A DNA stretch of 64,000 bases, taken from NCBI GenBank assembly GCA_934659425.1, contig CAKUHU010000007.1:17346-81345 (forward strand), read 5' to 3'. How positions within the stretch are numbered: position 1 is the first letter of the stretch; every line of letters starts with the position of its first letter. The DNA comes from an uncultured Oscillospiraceae bacterium. Lineage in GTDB: Bacteria; Bacillota; Clostridia; Oscillospirales; Oscillospiraceae. The notes beneath the pieces were generated by a model. The model ran no database searches and was not told the DNA's origin. It saw only the letters and a program-made list of their open reading frames with translations. A program made the translations under genes and the position numbers. Positions 18,801 through 26,179 of this stretch are shown in pieces.

Positions 18801-19344
18801 CAGCCGGGAAGAGGGGCCTCAGAGCTATCAAGACGGCCAGCGGATTACCTTGGCGGGGGTAGTGACCTCGGCCAAGACCAAGACAACGAAGAATAATACG
18901 CTGATGGCCTATGTGGGACTGGAGGATGACACGGGAGCGATGGAGCTTTTGGTGTTTTCCCGGGCGCTGGGCGAATGCGGCCCCTATCTGAAGGAGGGCA
19001 TGGCCCTGTTGGTGGAGGGGCGGCTCTCCGTCCGGGATGAGAAGGCACCCCAACTTATGTGCGACAGGGCCAGGCCCCTGTCTGCTCCGGGGGCGGAGCT
19101 GGGTGGGGCTGCGCCCAATTCGGTCCAGGCGGCGGCTGGAAAGCTCTATGTCAAGACCCCATCAGCCGGGGACAGCCGAATGCGGAAAGCCCGACTGGTA
19201 CTGAATATGTTTCCCGGCAATCAGCAGGTGGTCTTCTACTGCGCGGATACCCAAAAACGGCTGGGGGCATCCGGAGAGCTTCGACCGGCGCTGCTGGCTG
19301 AATTCCGGGAGATGTTTGGAGAAGAAAATGTGGTGGTAAAGTAG
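15868..19344 (+). CDS. dnaE: DNA polymerase III alpha subunit (DnaE type)
   Basis: The 1158-residue replicative polymerase begins with the PHP domain ([19 protein letters not shown]). The palm holds the catalytic aspartates in PDIDVDFC (about residue 400), then [12 protein letters not shown] and [30 protein letters not shown]. A helix-hairpin-helix region and an OB-fold ([18 protein letters not shown]) complete the C-terminal part. ATG 15868 follows AAAGGAGG by eight bases; the frame is open further upstream without a good ribosome site. Most Firmicutes also carry PolC, which is not in this window. Confidence 0.97.
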   Translation: [1158 protein letters not shown]

Positions 19345-19397
19345 CAGGGAGCGTCTGGCCCGGCACAGAAGAGAGATCATAGGAGAGGGGGAGCGCC

Positions 19398-20939
19398 ATG
19401 AATCTGAAAAAGCTGCTGTCCTTTATATTCCATCGTACGGTCTTGGTGGCGGTGCTCCTGATCGTGCAGATCGTTATATTCGCGGCGGCCATACTCCGCT
19501 TTTCCGACTACTTTGTCTATCTCTATTTTATCTGTGTGACCATCTCTGTTTTGACAGTGCTCTATATTGTCAATAAAGGGGGCGATCCGGGTTATAAGAT
19601 CGCCTGGATCATACCCATCCTGCTGGTCCCTGTGTTTGGAGGGATGGTATATCTGCTGTGCGGCGGCAATGGGCTTTCCAAGCGGGTCCGCAGGAAAATG
19701 AAGTATATGACCCGCCATTTGGCGGAGGCTCTGGGCCGGGACAAACAGTCGGAGGCCCTGGCCCCCTTTGGCCAAGATGCGGTGAATCAATCCCGGTATT
19801 TGGAGGAATATGCCCACTGTCCTCTTTATACCAATACCTATGTCCGCTATTTTTCTTTGGGAGACAATGCGTTCGGCCCCATGCTGGACGAGCTTCGAAG
19901 GGCAGAGAAATATATCTTTTTGGAGTATTTTATTATTGCACCGGGAAAATTCTGGGATTGTGTATTGGGGATCTTAGAGGAGAAAGCGAAGCAAGGGGTG
20001 GATGTACGGATCATCTACGATGATATGGGCAGTCTCTATACTCTGCCGAAAAATTATGATAGGGAGCTGGAAGCTAAGGGAATCCGCTGTCGCGCCTTTA
20101 ACCGCTTTGTGCCTATGCTGTCAGTACGGCTCAATAACCGGGATCACCGAAAGTTTTGTATCATCGATGGGCACACGGCCTTTACCGGGGGGATCAACCT
20201 GGCTGACGAATATATCAACGAGGTGGAGAAATACGGACACTGGAAGGACAGCGCGATCCTCCTGAAGGGGGAAGGCGTTTGGTCCATGGCGGTCATGTTC
20301 CTCGCTATGTGGGAATATACCAGCGGTGTGGTTGAGGACTATGAGAGCTACCGTCCCAAGTTCCTGCCGCCGGAATCCCGGCAGGGGGCGGGCCATTGGG
20401 TGCAGCCCTACGCCGACAGTCCGCTGGATGAGGAAGCGGTGGGGGAGACAGTCTATTTAAATTTGATATCGAAGGCGAAAAATTACGTCTATATCATGAC
20501 GCCTTATCTGATTATCAGTGACAGCCTCAACACCGCGCTGTGCGCGGCGGCCAAAAGCGGAGTAGATGTGCGGATCCTGACTCCGCATATTCCAGATAAA
20601 AAGACGGTTTTTGAGGTCACCCGGGCCCATTACGGGCCGCTTTTGGAGGCGGGGGTGCGGATTTTTGAATACACCCCAGGTTTTCTCCACGCTAAAAATT
20701 TTGCGGTGGATGACCTGTACGCTACGGTGGGATCCATTAACTTGGATTACCGAAGCTTGTTCCTCCAGTTTGAAAATGGAGTGTGGCTGTGCGGAGATCC
20801 TGTGGTGCTGGATGTGAAGGCGGACTTTTTGGCCACACTGGAAAAGAGCCAGGAGGTCACACTGGCGGAGGCGCAGGACCACTATTTTCCCCGGCTTTTG
20901 CTCCGCTCTGTATTGCGGGTATTTGCCCCGATGATGTAG
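19398..20939 (+). CDS. cls: Cardiolipin synthase
   Basis: The 513-residue enzyme joins two phosphatidylglycerols into cardiolipin. Two N-terminal membrane helices (about residues 10-32 and 38-58) and a third hydrophobic stretch precede two phospholipase D domains. The HKD motifs are HRKFCIIDGHTAFTGG (near residue 255) and HAKNFAVDDLYATVGS (near residue 432). It follows dnaE by 53 bases. A strong ribosome site (AGGAGAGGGG) precedes the ATG. Confidence 0.94.
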   Translation: MNLKKLLSFIFHRTVLVAVLLIVQIVIFAAAILRFSDYFVYLYFICVTISVLTVLYIVNKGGDPGYKIAWIIPILLVPVFGGMVYLLCGGNGLSKRVRRKMKYMTRHLAEALGRDKQSEALAPFGQDAVNQSRYLEEYAHCPLYTNTYVRYFSLGDNAFGPMLDELRRAEKYIFLEYFIIAPGKFWDCVLGILEEKAKQGVDVRIIYDDMGSLYTLPKNYDRELEAKGIRCRAFNRFVPMLSVRLNNRDHRKFCIIDGHTAFTGGINLADEYINEVEKYGHWKDSAILLKGEGVWSMAVMFLAMWEYTSGVVEDYESYRPKFLPPESRQGAGHWVQPYADSPLDEEAVGETVYLNLISKAKNYVYIMTPYLIISDSLNTALCAAAKSGVDVRILTPHIPDKKTVFEVTRAHYGPLLEAGVRIFEYTPGFLHAKNFAVDDLYATVGSINLDYRSLFLQFENGVWLCGDPVVLDVKADFLATLEKSQEVTLAEAQDHYFPRLLLRSVLRVFAPMM

Positions 20940-21072
20940 GGAGAAGGCTGGATATATTGGGGAGCGTCTTCTCGTAAGGAGCGGGGAGGCGCGGTGTCTG
21001 CTTTGGAGGGGGACACTTCTGCCCGCGAGGAGAAGTTTCTGTCCAAAGGGTTTATGACGGGTTTAAAAACAC

Positions 21073-21100
21073 TTGACAAAAAACATGTATCCTTTATAAT
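21073..21100 (+). promoter_or_regulatory. Consensus sigma-A promoter
   Basis: A perfect TTGACA (21073-21078) and a perfect TATAAT (21095-21100) are separated by 16 bases. Transcription would start near 21107 and run into the structured leader before the MATE gene. The stretch 20940-21070 shows no other feature. Confidence 0.88.
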
Positions 21101-21106
21101 AAAGAA

Positions 21107-21200
21107 GCTTGCTCGGAGGGCAAATCATTCATAGGAAATGATGAGCTGGATAAGGCAACAGGCTGGAATGCCTGTCACTTATCCAGCTTTTTATTTTTAT
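21107..21200 (+). ncRNA. Structured leader or small RNA ending in a terminator
   Basis: The roughly 90-nt transcript from the consensus promoter can fold into three hairpins. Hairpin 1 pairs TTGCTC with GGGCAA near 21109-21123. Hairpin 2 pairs ATCATT with AATGAT at about 21124-21142. Hairpin 3 is an 11-bp stem (21144-21154 with 21178-21188) around an inner ACAGGC/GCCTGT stem, followed by a T-rich tract, so it looks like an intrinsic terminator. The MATE gene begins 110 bases later. This could be an attenuator or riboswitch controlling the exporter, or a free small RNA. No known riboswitch consensus was recognised. Confidence 0.6.
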
Positions 21201-21309
21201 TACAATGATCTGTGGAGGGATTTGTCCGGCACAGCGTCAGGAAAGTCATTGGGTACGGCCGGAGCTTGGGGAAATGGCCGGATATTATTTTATCTGAAGG
21301 GGATGCGGT

Positions 21310-22641
21310 ATGGATTTGGTAACAGGCGAGATCAAAACGATATACTTTCGCTATCTGGCTGCCGCCTTCGGCAGTTCACTGATTTCCTCCATTTATAGTG
21401 TTGTTGACATGGCTGTGGTGGGGCAGTATCAGGGACCGAATGGGACCGCGGCTCTGGCAGTGGTCAGCCCAGTGTGGAATATCATATATAGCTTGGGGCT
21501 CCTGATGGGGATCGGCAGTTCCGTCCTCTTTTCCATACTGCGGGGGGAGTCGGAGGAAAACCGCAGAAGATCCAATGAGTATTTTACCGCGGCACTGATC
21601 GGGGCTGCGGTTTTGGCGGCTGCCGCCTGGCTGGTCGTGATATTTTTTGACCGGGAGCTGCTTATGCTGTTTGGCGCGGAGGAGACCTTGCTGCCGCTGG
21701 CAAGGCAGTATGTTTTTCCTGTCAAATTTGCTGTGCCCAGTTTCTTGTTTACCCAATTGATGGCTGCCTTTCTGCGCAACGATGGAAATCCGGCCCTTGC
21801 GACGAAGGCTGTTTTGTTTGGCGGGATATTCAACGTGTTTGGGGACTACTTTTTTGTTTTTGTCCTGGATATGGGGATCATGGGGGCCGGACTTGCGACC
21901 GCCGTGGGCTCAGTATTCTCTTTGCTGATCATGCTGACCCATTTCCTCAGCAAAAAGAATACGCTGCGGCTGGTAAAGCCGGCAAAGCTGTTTTCTATGC
22001 TGAAAGCCATCGGCGTGACCGGCTTTTCCTCCTTTTTTATCGATGTGGCCATGGGGATCTTGACGGTGCTGTTTAACCGGCAAATTCTGAAATATCTCGG
22101 TACTGACGCACTGTCGGTCTATGGCATTATCATCAATATCAGTACCTTTGTCCAGTGCTGTGCGTACAGTATCGGACAGGCGTCGCAGCCTATCATCTCG
22201 ACAAATTTTGGCGCAGGCCAGGGCGGCCGGGTGGGCCAGATCTTGAAGTATGCGTTGGGGACTGCCGCGGTATTCGGGCTGATTTGGACTGTGTTTGCGG
22301 AATTTACCCCCATTCTTTTCGTACGCATTTTTATGACCCCCACAGAGGGGATCCTTGCCATCGCTCCGAGCATTATCCGCCGCTATGGGATTTCATTCCT
22401 GCTGTTGCCGTTCAACATTTTCTCCACGTATTATTTCCAAGCGCTGATGCGGCCCGCGGCCTCTTTTGCGGTTTCCGTATCCAGGGGGGCTCTTATCAGC
22501 GGTATTTTGATATACGTGCTCCCCGTCGCGGCGGGAAAAAATGCGATCTGGTTTGCGATGCCCCTGACAGAATTGCTCGTCGCTGTTTATGCGGCGGTCA
22601 AAATGGGGCAGTATACCAGACAACTGCCAAAGAAACCGTGA
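21310..22641 (+). CDS. MATE-family multidrug/organic cation exporter
   Basis: This 443-residue membrane protein has about 12 hydrophobic segments in two homologous halves, typical of MATE exporters (VVDMAVVGQYQGPNGTAALAVVSP in the first half; SIGQASQPIISTNFGAGQGGRV in the second). MATE proteins expel cationic compounds using a sodium or proton gradient; the substrate cannot be told from sequence. It is a single gene behind the structured leader and ends at a strong terminator. Confidence 0.92.
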   Translation: MDLVTGEIKTIYFRYLAAAFGSSLISSIYSVVDMAVVGQYQGPNGTAALAVVSPVWNIIYSLGLLMGIGSSVLFSILRGESEENRRRSNEYFTAALIGAAVLAAAAWLVVIFFDRELLMLFGAEETLLPLARQYVFPVKFAVPSFLFTQLMAAFLRNDGNPALATKAVLFGGIFNVFGDYFFVFVLDMGIMGAGLATAVGSVFSLLIMLTHFLSKKNTLRLVKPAKLFSMLKAIGVTGFSSFFIDVAMGILTVLFNRQILKYLGTDALSVYGIIINISTFVQCCAYSIGQASQPIISTNFGAGQGGRVGQILKYALGTAAVFGLIWTVFAEFTPILFVRIFMTPTEGILAIAPSIIRRYGISFLLLPFNIFSTYYFQALMRPAASFAVSVSRGALISGILIYVLPVAAGKNAIWFAMPLTELLVAVYAAVKMGQYTRQLPKKP

Positions 22642-22670
22642 GTTCCGAATGGGGAAGGGAGTACAAGGGA

Positions 22671-22708
22671 AAAGCGGCGTGGTATGCCTTGGCATACCAC
22701 GCCGCTTT
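22671..22708. terminator. Bidirectional terminator between convergent genes
   Basis: An 18-bp perfect stem (22671-22688 with 22691-22708) has A residues on the left and T residues on the right side, so it works in both directions. It separates the MATE gene from the convergent Cys-rich gene. Confidence 0.88.
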
Positions 22709-22762
22709 CTATTGACAGGGAATTTTTACCTGACGGAGAGACCGAAAAGTCCGACGTCAGAA

Positions 22763-23596
22763 TCACCCGCAACAGCCGCAGCTGCCCTCAGAGGGGGGAG
22801 AGATGCGGTTGGGCGGGAAGAACTCGTTGACAGGGAACTTCACGTGGCGGAAGAGCTCACAGGGGTCCTCTTCGCATTCTCCGCCGTCGCAGGTGCATTC
22901 CTTTTCAGGGATGCAGTAGTCATAGACGGGAATGAGAAGCTGGGTATCCCGCTCCAGGCGGATGAAGGAGAATTGCCCGAGAGATACGTAGAGGCGCTTG
23001 CCTTCGTTGGAGAAGGACAGCTCACTGCCAAAGCAGCCGCAGATGCAGGGCGGGACATCCGTCAGCTCGCACTCGCAAGAGCAGTGGCAGTCGCAGGGAT
23101 CGACCAGCTTCAGGTTGAGGACCAGGGGATCCACAGCCTCCACTACAGCGGTGGGCTGGTTTATCTGGGCGAGATTCTGAAGATCGGCGCAATCCAGGGA
23201 CATGTCAGAGGAGAAGGACTTGGAACTGCCTTCACTGCCAAAGAGAATGACTCTCTTGTCAAAGACAGCCAGGCCGGAGACCTCTACCGGCCTGGCGGCG
23301 CCCACAAAGGCGTCGGCGGTAACGCGGTAGAAATAGCGCACATCCACGGTATAGAAGCCGCGGTTGAAGCTGATGGGCTCCACGCAGGTGGAGACGAACA
23401 AGAGTTCAGCAGAACCAGCCTTTACACAGGTGGCGCGGTCGATGGCGCACTGGGAACTCTGGGTGAGATAGACACGAAGGTCTTCGATGCAGTCCTTGTC
23501 TCGGCATGCATCCATGATTTTCTTGGTGTGTACACAGACGGCCTCTCGAATGTTAGCAGCATCCGAAACAGGACCGGGCATGACCTTTTCAGGCAT
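22763..23596 (-). CDS. Conserved Cys-rich protein of unknown function
   Basis: The 277-residue protein has a soluble N-terminal half starting MPEKVMPGPVSDAANIREAV and a cluster of Cys around residues 170-190 (CDCHCSCECE, then CICGCFG). More Cys occur in a CTCDGGECEEDPC segment and the tail ends in GSCGCCG. GGGAGG precedes the ATG. I recall similar proteins in other Clostridia without a known role. Clustered Cys and Gly-Cys ends suggest disulfide- or metal-stabilised assembly, for example on a spore surface, but nothing here proves that. It has no signal peptide or membrane segment. Confidence 0.75.
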   Translation of the reverse strand: MPEKVMPGPVSDAANIREAVCVHTKKIMDACRDKDCIEDLRVYLTQSSQCAIDRATCVKAGSAELLFVSTCVEPISFNRGFYTVDVRYFYRVTADAFVGAARPVEVSGLAVFDKRVILFGSEGSSKSFSSDMSLDCADLQNLAQINQPTAVVEAVDPLVLNLKLVDPCDCHCSCECELTDVPPCICGCFGSELSFSNEGKRLYVSLGQFSFIRLERDTQLLIPVYDYCIPEKECTCDGGECEEDPCELFRHVKFPVNEFFPPNRISPPSEGSCGCCG

Positions 23597-23685
23597 GATT
23601 GGTTACCTCCCGAATGAGATTGGAGAAAGGCTGAGCCTTCCAATCCCAGTGTATGCCGGGAGGAAAAAAGAGTGAGGGGATAGGA

Positions 23686-24210
23686 TCACTGCAGCAGCTC
23701 CAATACCCGCTCCATAACAGCGATGCCCAAATGGGTGAGCGCCATGCTTCCCTTTCCTAACACGGGAGTATCAAAGAGAAAATTGGGGCGGTGGGCCCCT
23801 TCAGATACCGTCTGCCGGAATTGGGCAAAGAGAGCGGCATTCTCATATTCAGCGTAGTCGTAGTTGGACAAAGGGACATCATAATCCAGTGTGATCAGCC
23901 CCAGCTCTGCTAAGCTCTCCAAAAGGCGCCCGGTCTCCTTGGCAGTGGGTAGGTCCTCATCCCCATCTAAAAACACAGGGGAAAGACCTACGCTTTCCAA
24001 TTCATCCTCCTTGGAGGACAACATCAAAAACCGGCACAAGGGCAGGAAGGGGGACTGGGAGAAACGGACCAAGAATTCTGCCTGGGCCCGCGTTAAAGTT
24101 ATTTCATCCGGTACATGCCCGCCGCAGCATGCCGCGTAGTGGGCCATGTGGTTGTGGCAGCAGCAGTGGTGTCCACCGCTGTGATGGTGGCAGCATGGAT
24201 GCTCTTGCAT
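23686..24210 (-). CDS. Protein with His/Cys-rich metal-binding-like N-terminus
   Basis: The 174-residue product begins with about 30 residues packed with Cys and His (HPCCHHHSGGHHCCCHNH, then CCGGH). The rest reads like a winged-helix-type domain (ITLTRAQAEFLVRFSQSP ... LLESLAELGLITLDYD ... LTHLGIAVMERVLELL). ATG 24210 is chosen for its AAGGAGC site; the frame is open another 39 codons upstream without one. A metal-responsive or metal-storage role is plausible; no family name was recognised. It lies tail-to-head with the Cys-rich gene at 22763, 90 bases apart, so both may be co-transcribed. Confidence 0.7.
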   Translation of the reverse strand: MQEHPCCHHHSGGHHCCCHNHMAHYAACCGGHVPDEITLTRAQAEFLVRFSQSPFLPLCRFLMLSSKEDELESVGLSPVFLDGDEDLPTAKETGRLLESLAELGLITLDYDVPLSNYDYAEYENAALFAQFRQTVSEGAHRPNFLFDTPVLGKGSMALTHLGIAVMERVLELLQ

Positions 24211-24320
24211 GGTATGTGCTCCTTTTTCAATTGGAATGGCACTATTGAAACATATTTTTTTCCGAAAAGCAAGACAATGCAGGCTGTATTCCGAAAGAAG
24301 AAAAAATTTTAGAAAGGGGC

Positions 24321-24349
24321 TTGCCAATTTGAAAAAAATGTGCTAATAT
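24321..24349 (+). promoter_or_regulatory. tRNA-Pro promoter, extended -10
   Basis: TTGCCA (24321-24326), 17 bases, then TAATAT (24344-24349) preceded by TGC. The layout and the TGTGCTAA(T/C)AT core are shared with the tRNA-Gly promoter at 38749. Confidence 0.75.
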
Positions 24350-24380
24350 AAATAAGCTGTTTGGAACGAAAATAGAATAT

Positions 24381-24457
24381 CCGGGTGTGGCGAAGTTTGG
24401 TATCGCGCCTGAATGGGGTTCAGGAGGCCGCTGGTTCAAGTCCAGTCACTCGGACCA
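24381..24457 (+). tRNA. tRNA-Pro (anticodon GGG)
   Basis: A full cloverleaf is visible: acceptor CCGGGTG with CACTCGG (one G-T), D arm, anticodon stem CCTGA/TCAGG around loop ATGGGGT, a T arm with TTCAAGT, discriminator A and an encoded CCA end. The anticodon GGG reads CCC/CCU proline codons. Confidence 0.95.
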
Positions 24458-24491
24458 TCGGTGAGTTCTTAAAGGACTCACCGATTTTTTA
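24457..24491 (+). terminator. tRNA-Pro terminator
   Basis: A 10-bp stem (24457-24466 with 24476-24485) starts at the last base of CCA and is followed by a run of T. Confidence 0.88.
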
Positions 24492-24596
24492 TTGCTCATT
24501 TGTAAACTTTTTGATTCTGTTGCACGGAAACGTGTAACATTTAACCTTTGGTTGCCTATATGTAGAACCCTAATTCTATATATAGGAGGAAAATGC

Positions 24597-25199
24597 GTGT
24601 ACAAAGCTAAGAAAATAGGTTATGTTATAGGTGACACCGCCTACCATTGCCTGCTTGAAAAAGCGCTGCGTATTACTTATGAAAGCAGACTGTGGAAGAT
24701 TTGGCGGGCAATCGTTACACCAGGGACGTGTTATTACTGTGCATCTATGAATGGCAGAATCCTTGCAGTTGATGATTCAAGAATTGTAGAAATTCCAGTC
24801 CACCCCAATTGCAAATGCTATATAGAATCACTCCCTGCCCTTGTGGCTGGCACAGCAACAGACGCGGGAGTTGATGGTGTAGATTTATATGTGGCACGCC
24901 ATGGAGTTTTGCCAGACTTCTACATATCCGAGCCAGAAGCCGAAGCGCAAGGATGGAAAAAATGGCTTGGAAATCTATCCGAGGTTTTACCCGGTAAAAT
25001 GATTGGCGGTAAAATATATCGGAACAGAGATCACAGATTGCCGGAATCGAATGGACGAATCTGGCATGAAGCAGATTTTGATTATGTAAGCGGCTATCGA
25101 AATAATTGTCGCTTGCTCTACTCAAATGACGGTCTTTTATTTGTTACCTATGACCACTACACTACATTTTTTGAAATTGGAACGGAGGGTATCAGATGA
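24597..25199 (+). CDS. MuF-like module fused to a barnase-type ribonuclease toxin
   Basis: Residues 30-78 of this 200-residue protein carry the end signature of phage Mu F-like head proteins: WKIWRAIVTPGTC, C45xxC48, a following NG, then HPNCKC (H69, C72, C74). Residues 90-196 align along their length with barnase: LPDFYIS, APGK-like LPGKMIGG, RNRDHRLP, WHEADFDY and TYDHYTTF. The catalytic set E158, R168, R172 and H187 has exactly the spacing of barnase E73, R83, R87 and H102. Barnase K27 corresponds to E112. No signal peptide or phage structural genes are nearby. GTG 24597 follows AGGAGG by seven bases. The next gene is its barstar. Confidence 0.9.
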   Translation: MYKAKKIGYVIGDTAYHCLLEKALRITYESRLWKIWRAIVTPGTCYYCASMNGRILAVDDSRIVEIPVHPNCKCYIESLPALVAGTATDAGVDGVDLYVARHGVLPDFYISEPEAEAQGWKKWLGNLSEVLPGKMIGGKIYRNRDHRLPESNGRIWHEADFDYVSGYRNNCRLLYSNDGLLFVTYDHYTTFFEIGTEGIR

Positions 25200-25507
25200 A
25201 AAGTATAGTGTTGGACTTCACGGGAATCAAATCCCTGTGGGATCTCCACGAATATTTCAAAACAGTTTTTCGACTGCCCGACCAATATGGCCGAAACATG
25301 GATGCGCTTTGGGACTGTTTGTATTATTCGTTTGAATTTCCAACAACAATAACACTTAAAAACCTATCTGCTATTCCTCATGAAATGCACGAAGCAGTTG
25401 AAATTATGCTGGATCTTTTTCGCGATCTCGAAAACGAGGACAAAAAAGTCACAGTAGTAGTGGAAACAGAAACAAAAACCGAAGACATTTCAGACTATAT
25501 CATCTGA
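25196..25507 (+). CDS. Barstar-family immunity protein with extra C-terminal tail
   Basis: The 103-residue protein matches barstar over about residues 1-90: an IxSLxDLHEYFK helix, LPDQYGRNMDALWDCL and VTVVVE at the last strand. D36 and D40 correspond to barstar D35 and D39, which plug the RNase active site. Barstar ends there, but this protein continues for about 13 residues to EDISDYII. The same tail ends the immunity protein at 39644. The start overlaps the toxin stop by four bases, so the two are made together. Confidence 0.93.
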   Translation: MKSIVLDFTGIKSLWDLHEYFKTVFRLPDQYGRNMDALWDCLYYSFEFPTTITLKNLSAIPHEMHEAVEIMLDLFRDLENEDKKVTVVVETETKTEDISDYII

Positions 25508-25530
25508 ATGGATAAATACCTCTTGTCAAC

Positions 25531-25590
25531 GGCCTGCAAACCGTTGATATTACTGCATTTCTTTAAGTCCTATAATTACACTCCGACCAA
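25531..25590 (+). repeat. Direct repeat A, tRNA-tail-like
   Basis: About 60 bp that recur at 26180-26232. The 23-bp core at 25568-25590 differs from copy B by one base and ends in CACTCCGACCA, close to the tRNA-Pro end CACTCGGACCA. It lies directly after the barstar gene. Confidence 0.7.
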
Positions 25591-25633
25591 AATAGAGTAT
25601 TCATGTCATAGTCAGTCATGGATACTCTATTTT
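25589..25633 (+). terminator. Hairpin after repeat A, probable terminator
   Basis: A 12-bp stem (25589-25600 with 25622-25633) follows the CCA-like end of repeat A, just as a terminator follows tRNA-Pro. The T run is short (TTTT). Confidence 0.55.
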
Positions 25634-25675
25634 CATATCTATATAGACACAGCAGGCGTAAAGAGAGGTGTTTTC

Positions 25676-26164
25676 GTGCAGGAGCTTGACAATGAATTTT
25701 TTGAAGCATATAAACGCTTAGACCACCTTTGTTCGGATATATACGGCTGCCGGAACGGGGTCAGCCAGTACATCGAGGATATGGATGGGGCGTCTTATCA
25801 GGGACGTCTGTGGGAGCATGCGTATAAGACTCTAAAGCACTTGCGATGGGTGCGAAATCAGATTGCGCACGATTCTGGACAGATTCTAATCTGTGATGAA
25901 TCTGACAGCAAGGACGTAAATAATTTTTATGACGACATAATGTCCGGGTGTGACCCGCTCACGCAGCTTCGCAGATACCGAGAACATCGTGCCGCTACCA
26001 AAAAAACGGTGCGCCGTGCGGAGCCCACGGCGATGTCCACTGCATCCAATCACGCTGATACTGTTCGGCCACCCCGCCGCCGCACAGGCTACTTGGATGC
26101 AGCAATACTGTTCCTCGTTGGTACAGTTGCCATAATCGTTTATTTGTTGACGAATTTACTGTAA
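25676..26164 (+). CDS. HEPN-like protein with C-terminal membrane anchor
   Basis: The 162-residue protein has a helical N-terminal domain with LKHLRWVRNQIAHDSG at about residues 62-77. RNQIAH fits the RX4-6H motif of HEPN domains, which are RNases in many toxin and defence systems. A basic, Pro-rich linker leads to a single membrane segment at about residues 140-160. GTG 25676 follows AGAGAGG; the frame is open upstream but without a ribosome site. I recall similar proteins in Clostridia as an uncharacterised family. Whether the domain is active, and whether it relates to the toxin next door, is unknown. Confidence 0.7.
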   Translation: MQELDNEFFEAYKRLDHLCSDIYGCRNGVSQYIEDMDGASYQGRLWEHAYKTLKHLRWVRNQIAHDSGQILICDESDSKDVNNFYDDIMSGCDPLTQLRRYREHRAATKKTVRRAEPTAMSTASNHADTVRPPRRRTGYLDAAILFLVGTVAIIVYLLTNLL

Positions 26165-26179
26165 GTCTTAATGGCTTCT

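Noticed and set aside
21107..21200. The leader as a c-di-GMP-I riboswitch, due to GGGCAAATC near its start.
   Set aside because: The conserved ACGCAAAGCC block and the receptor contact region are missing.
25531..25590. Repeat A as a full tRNA-Cys-like gene, because CTGCAAA lies in a stem-like context.
   Set aside because: The stem is out of register by one base and no matching acceptor 5' strand exists upstream.
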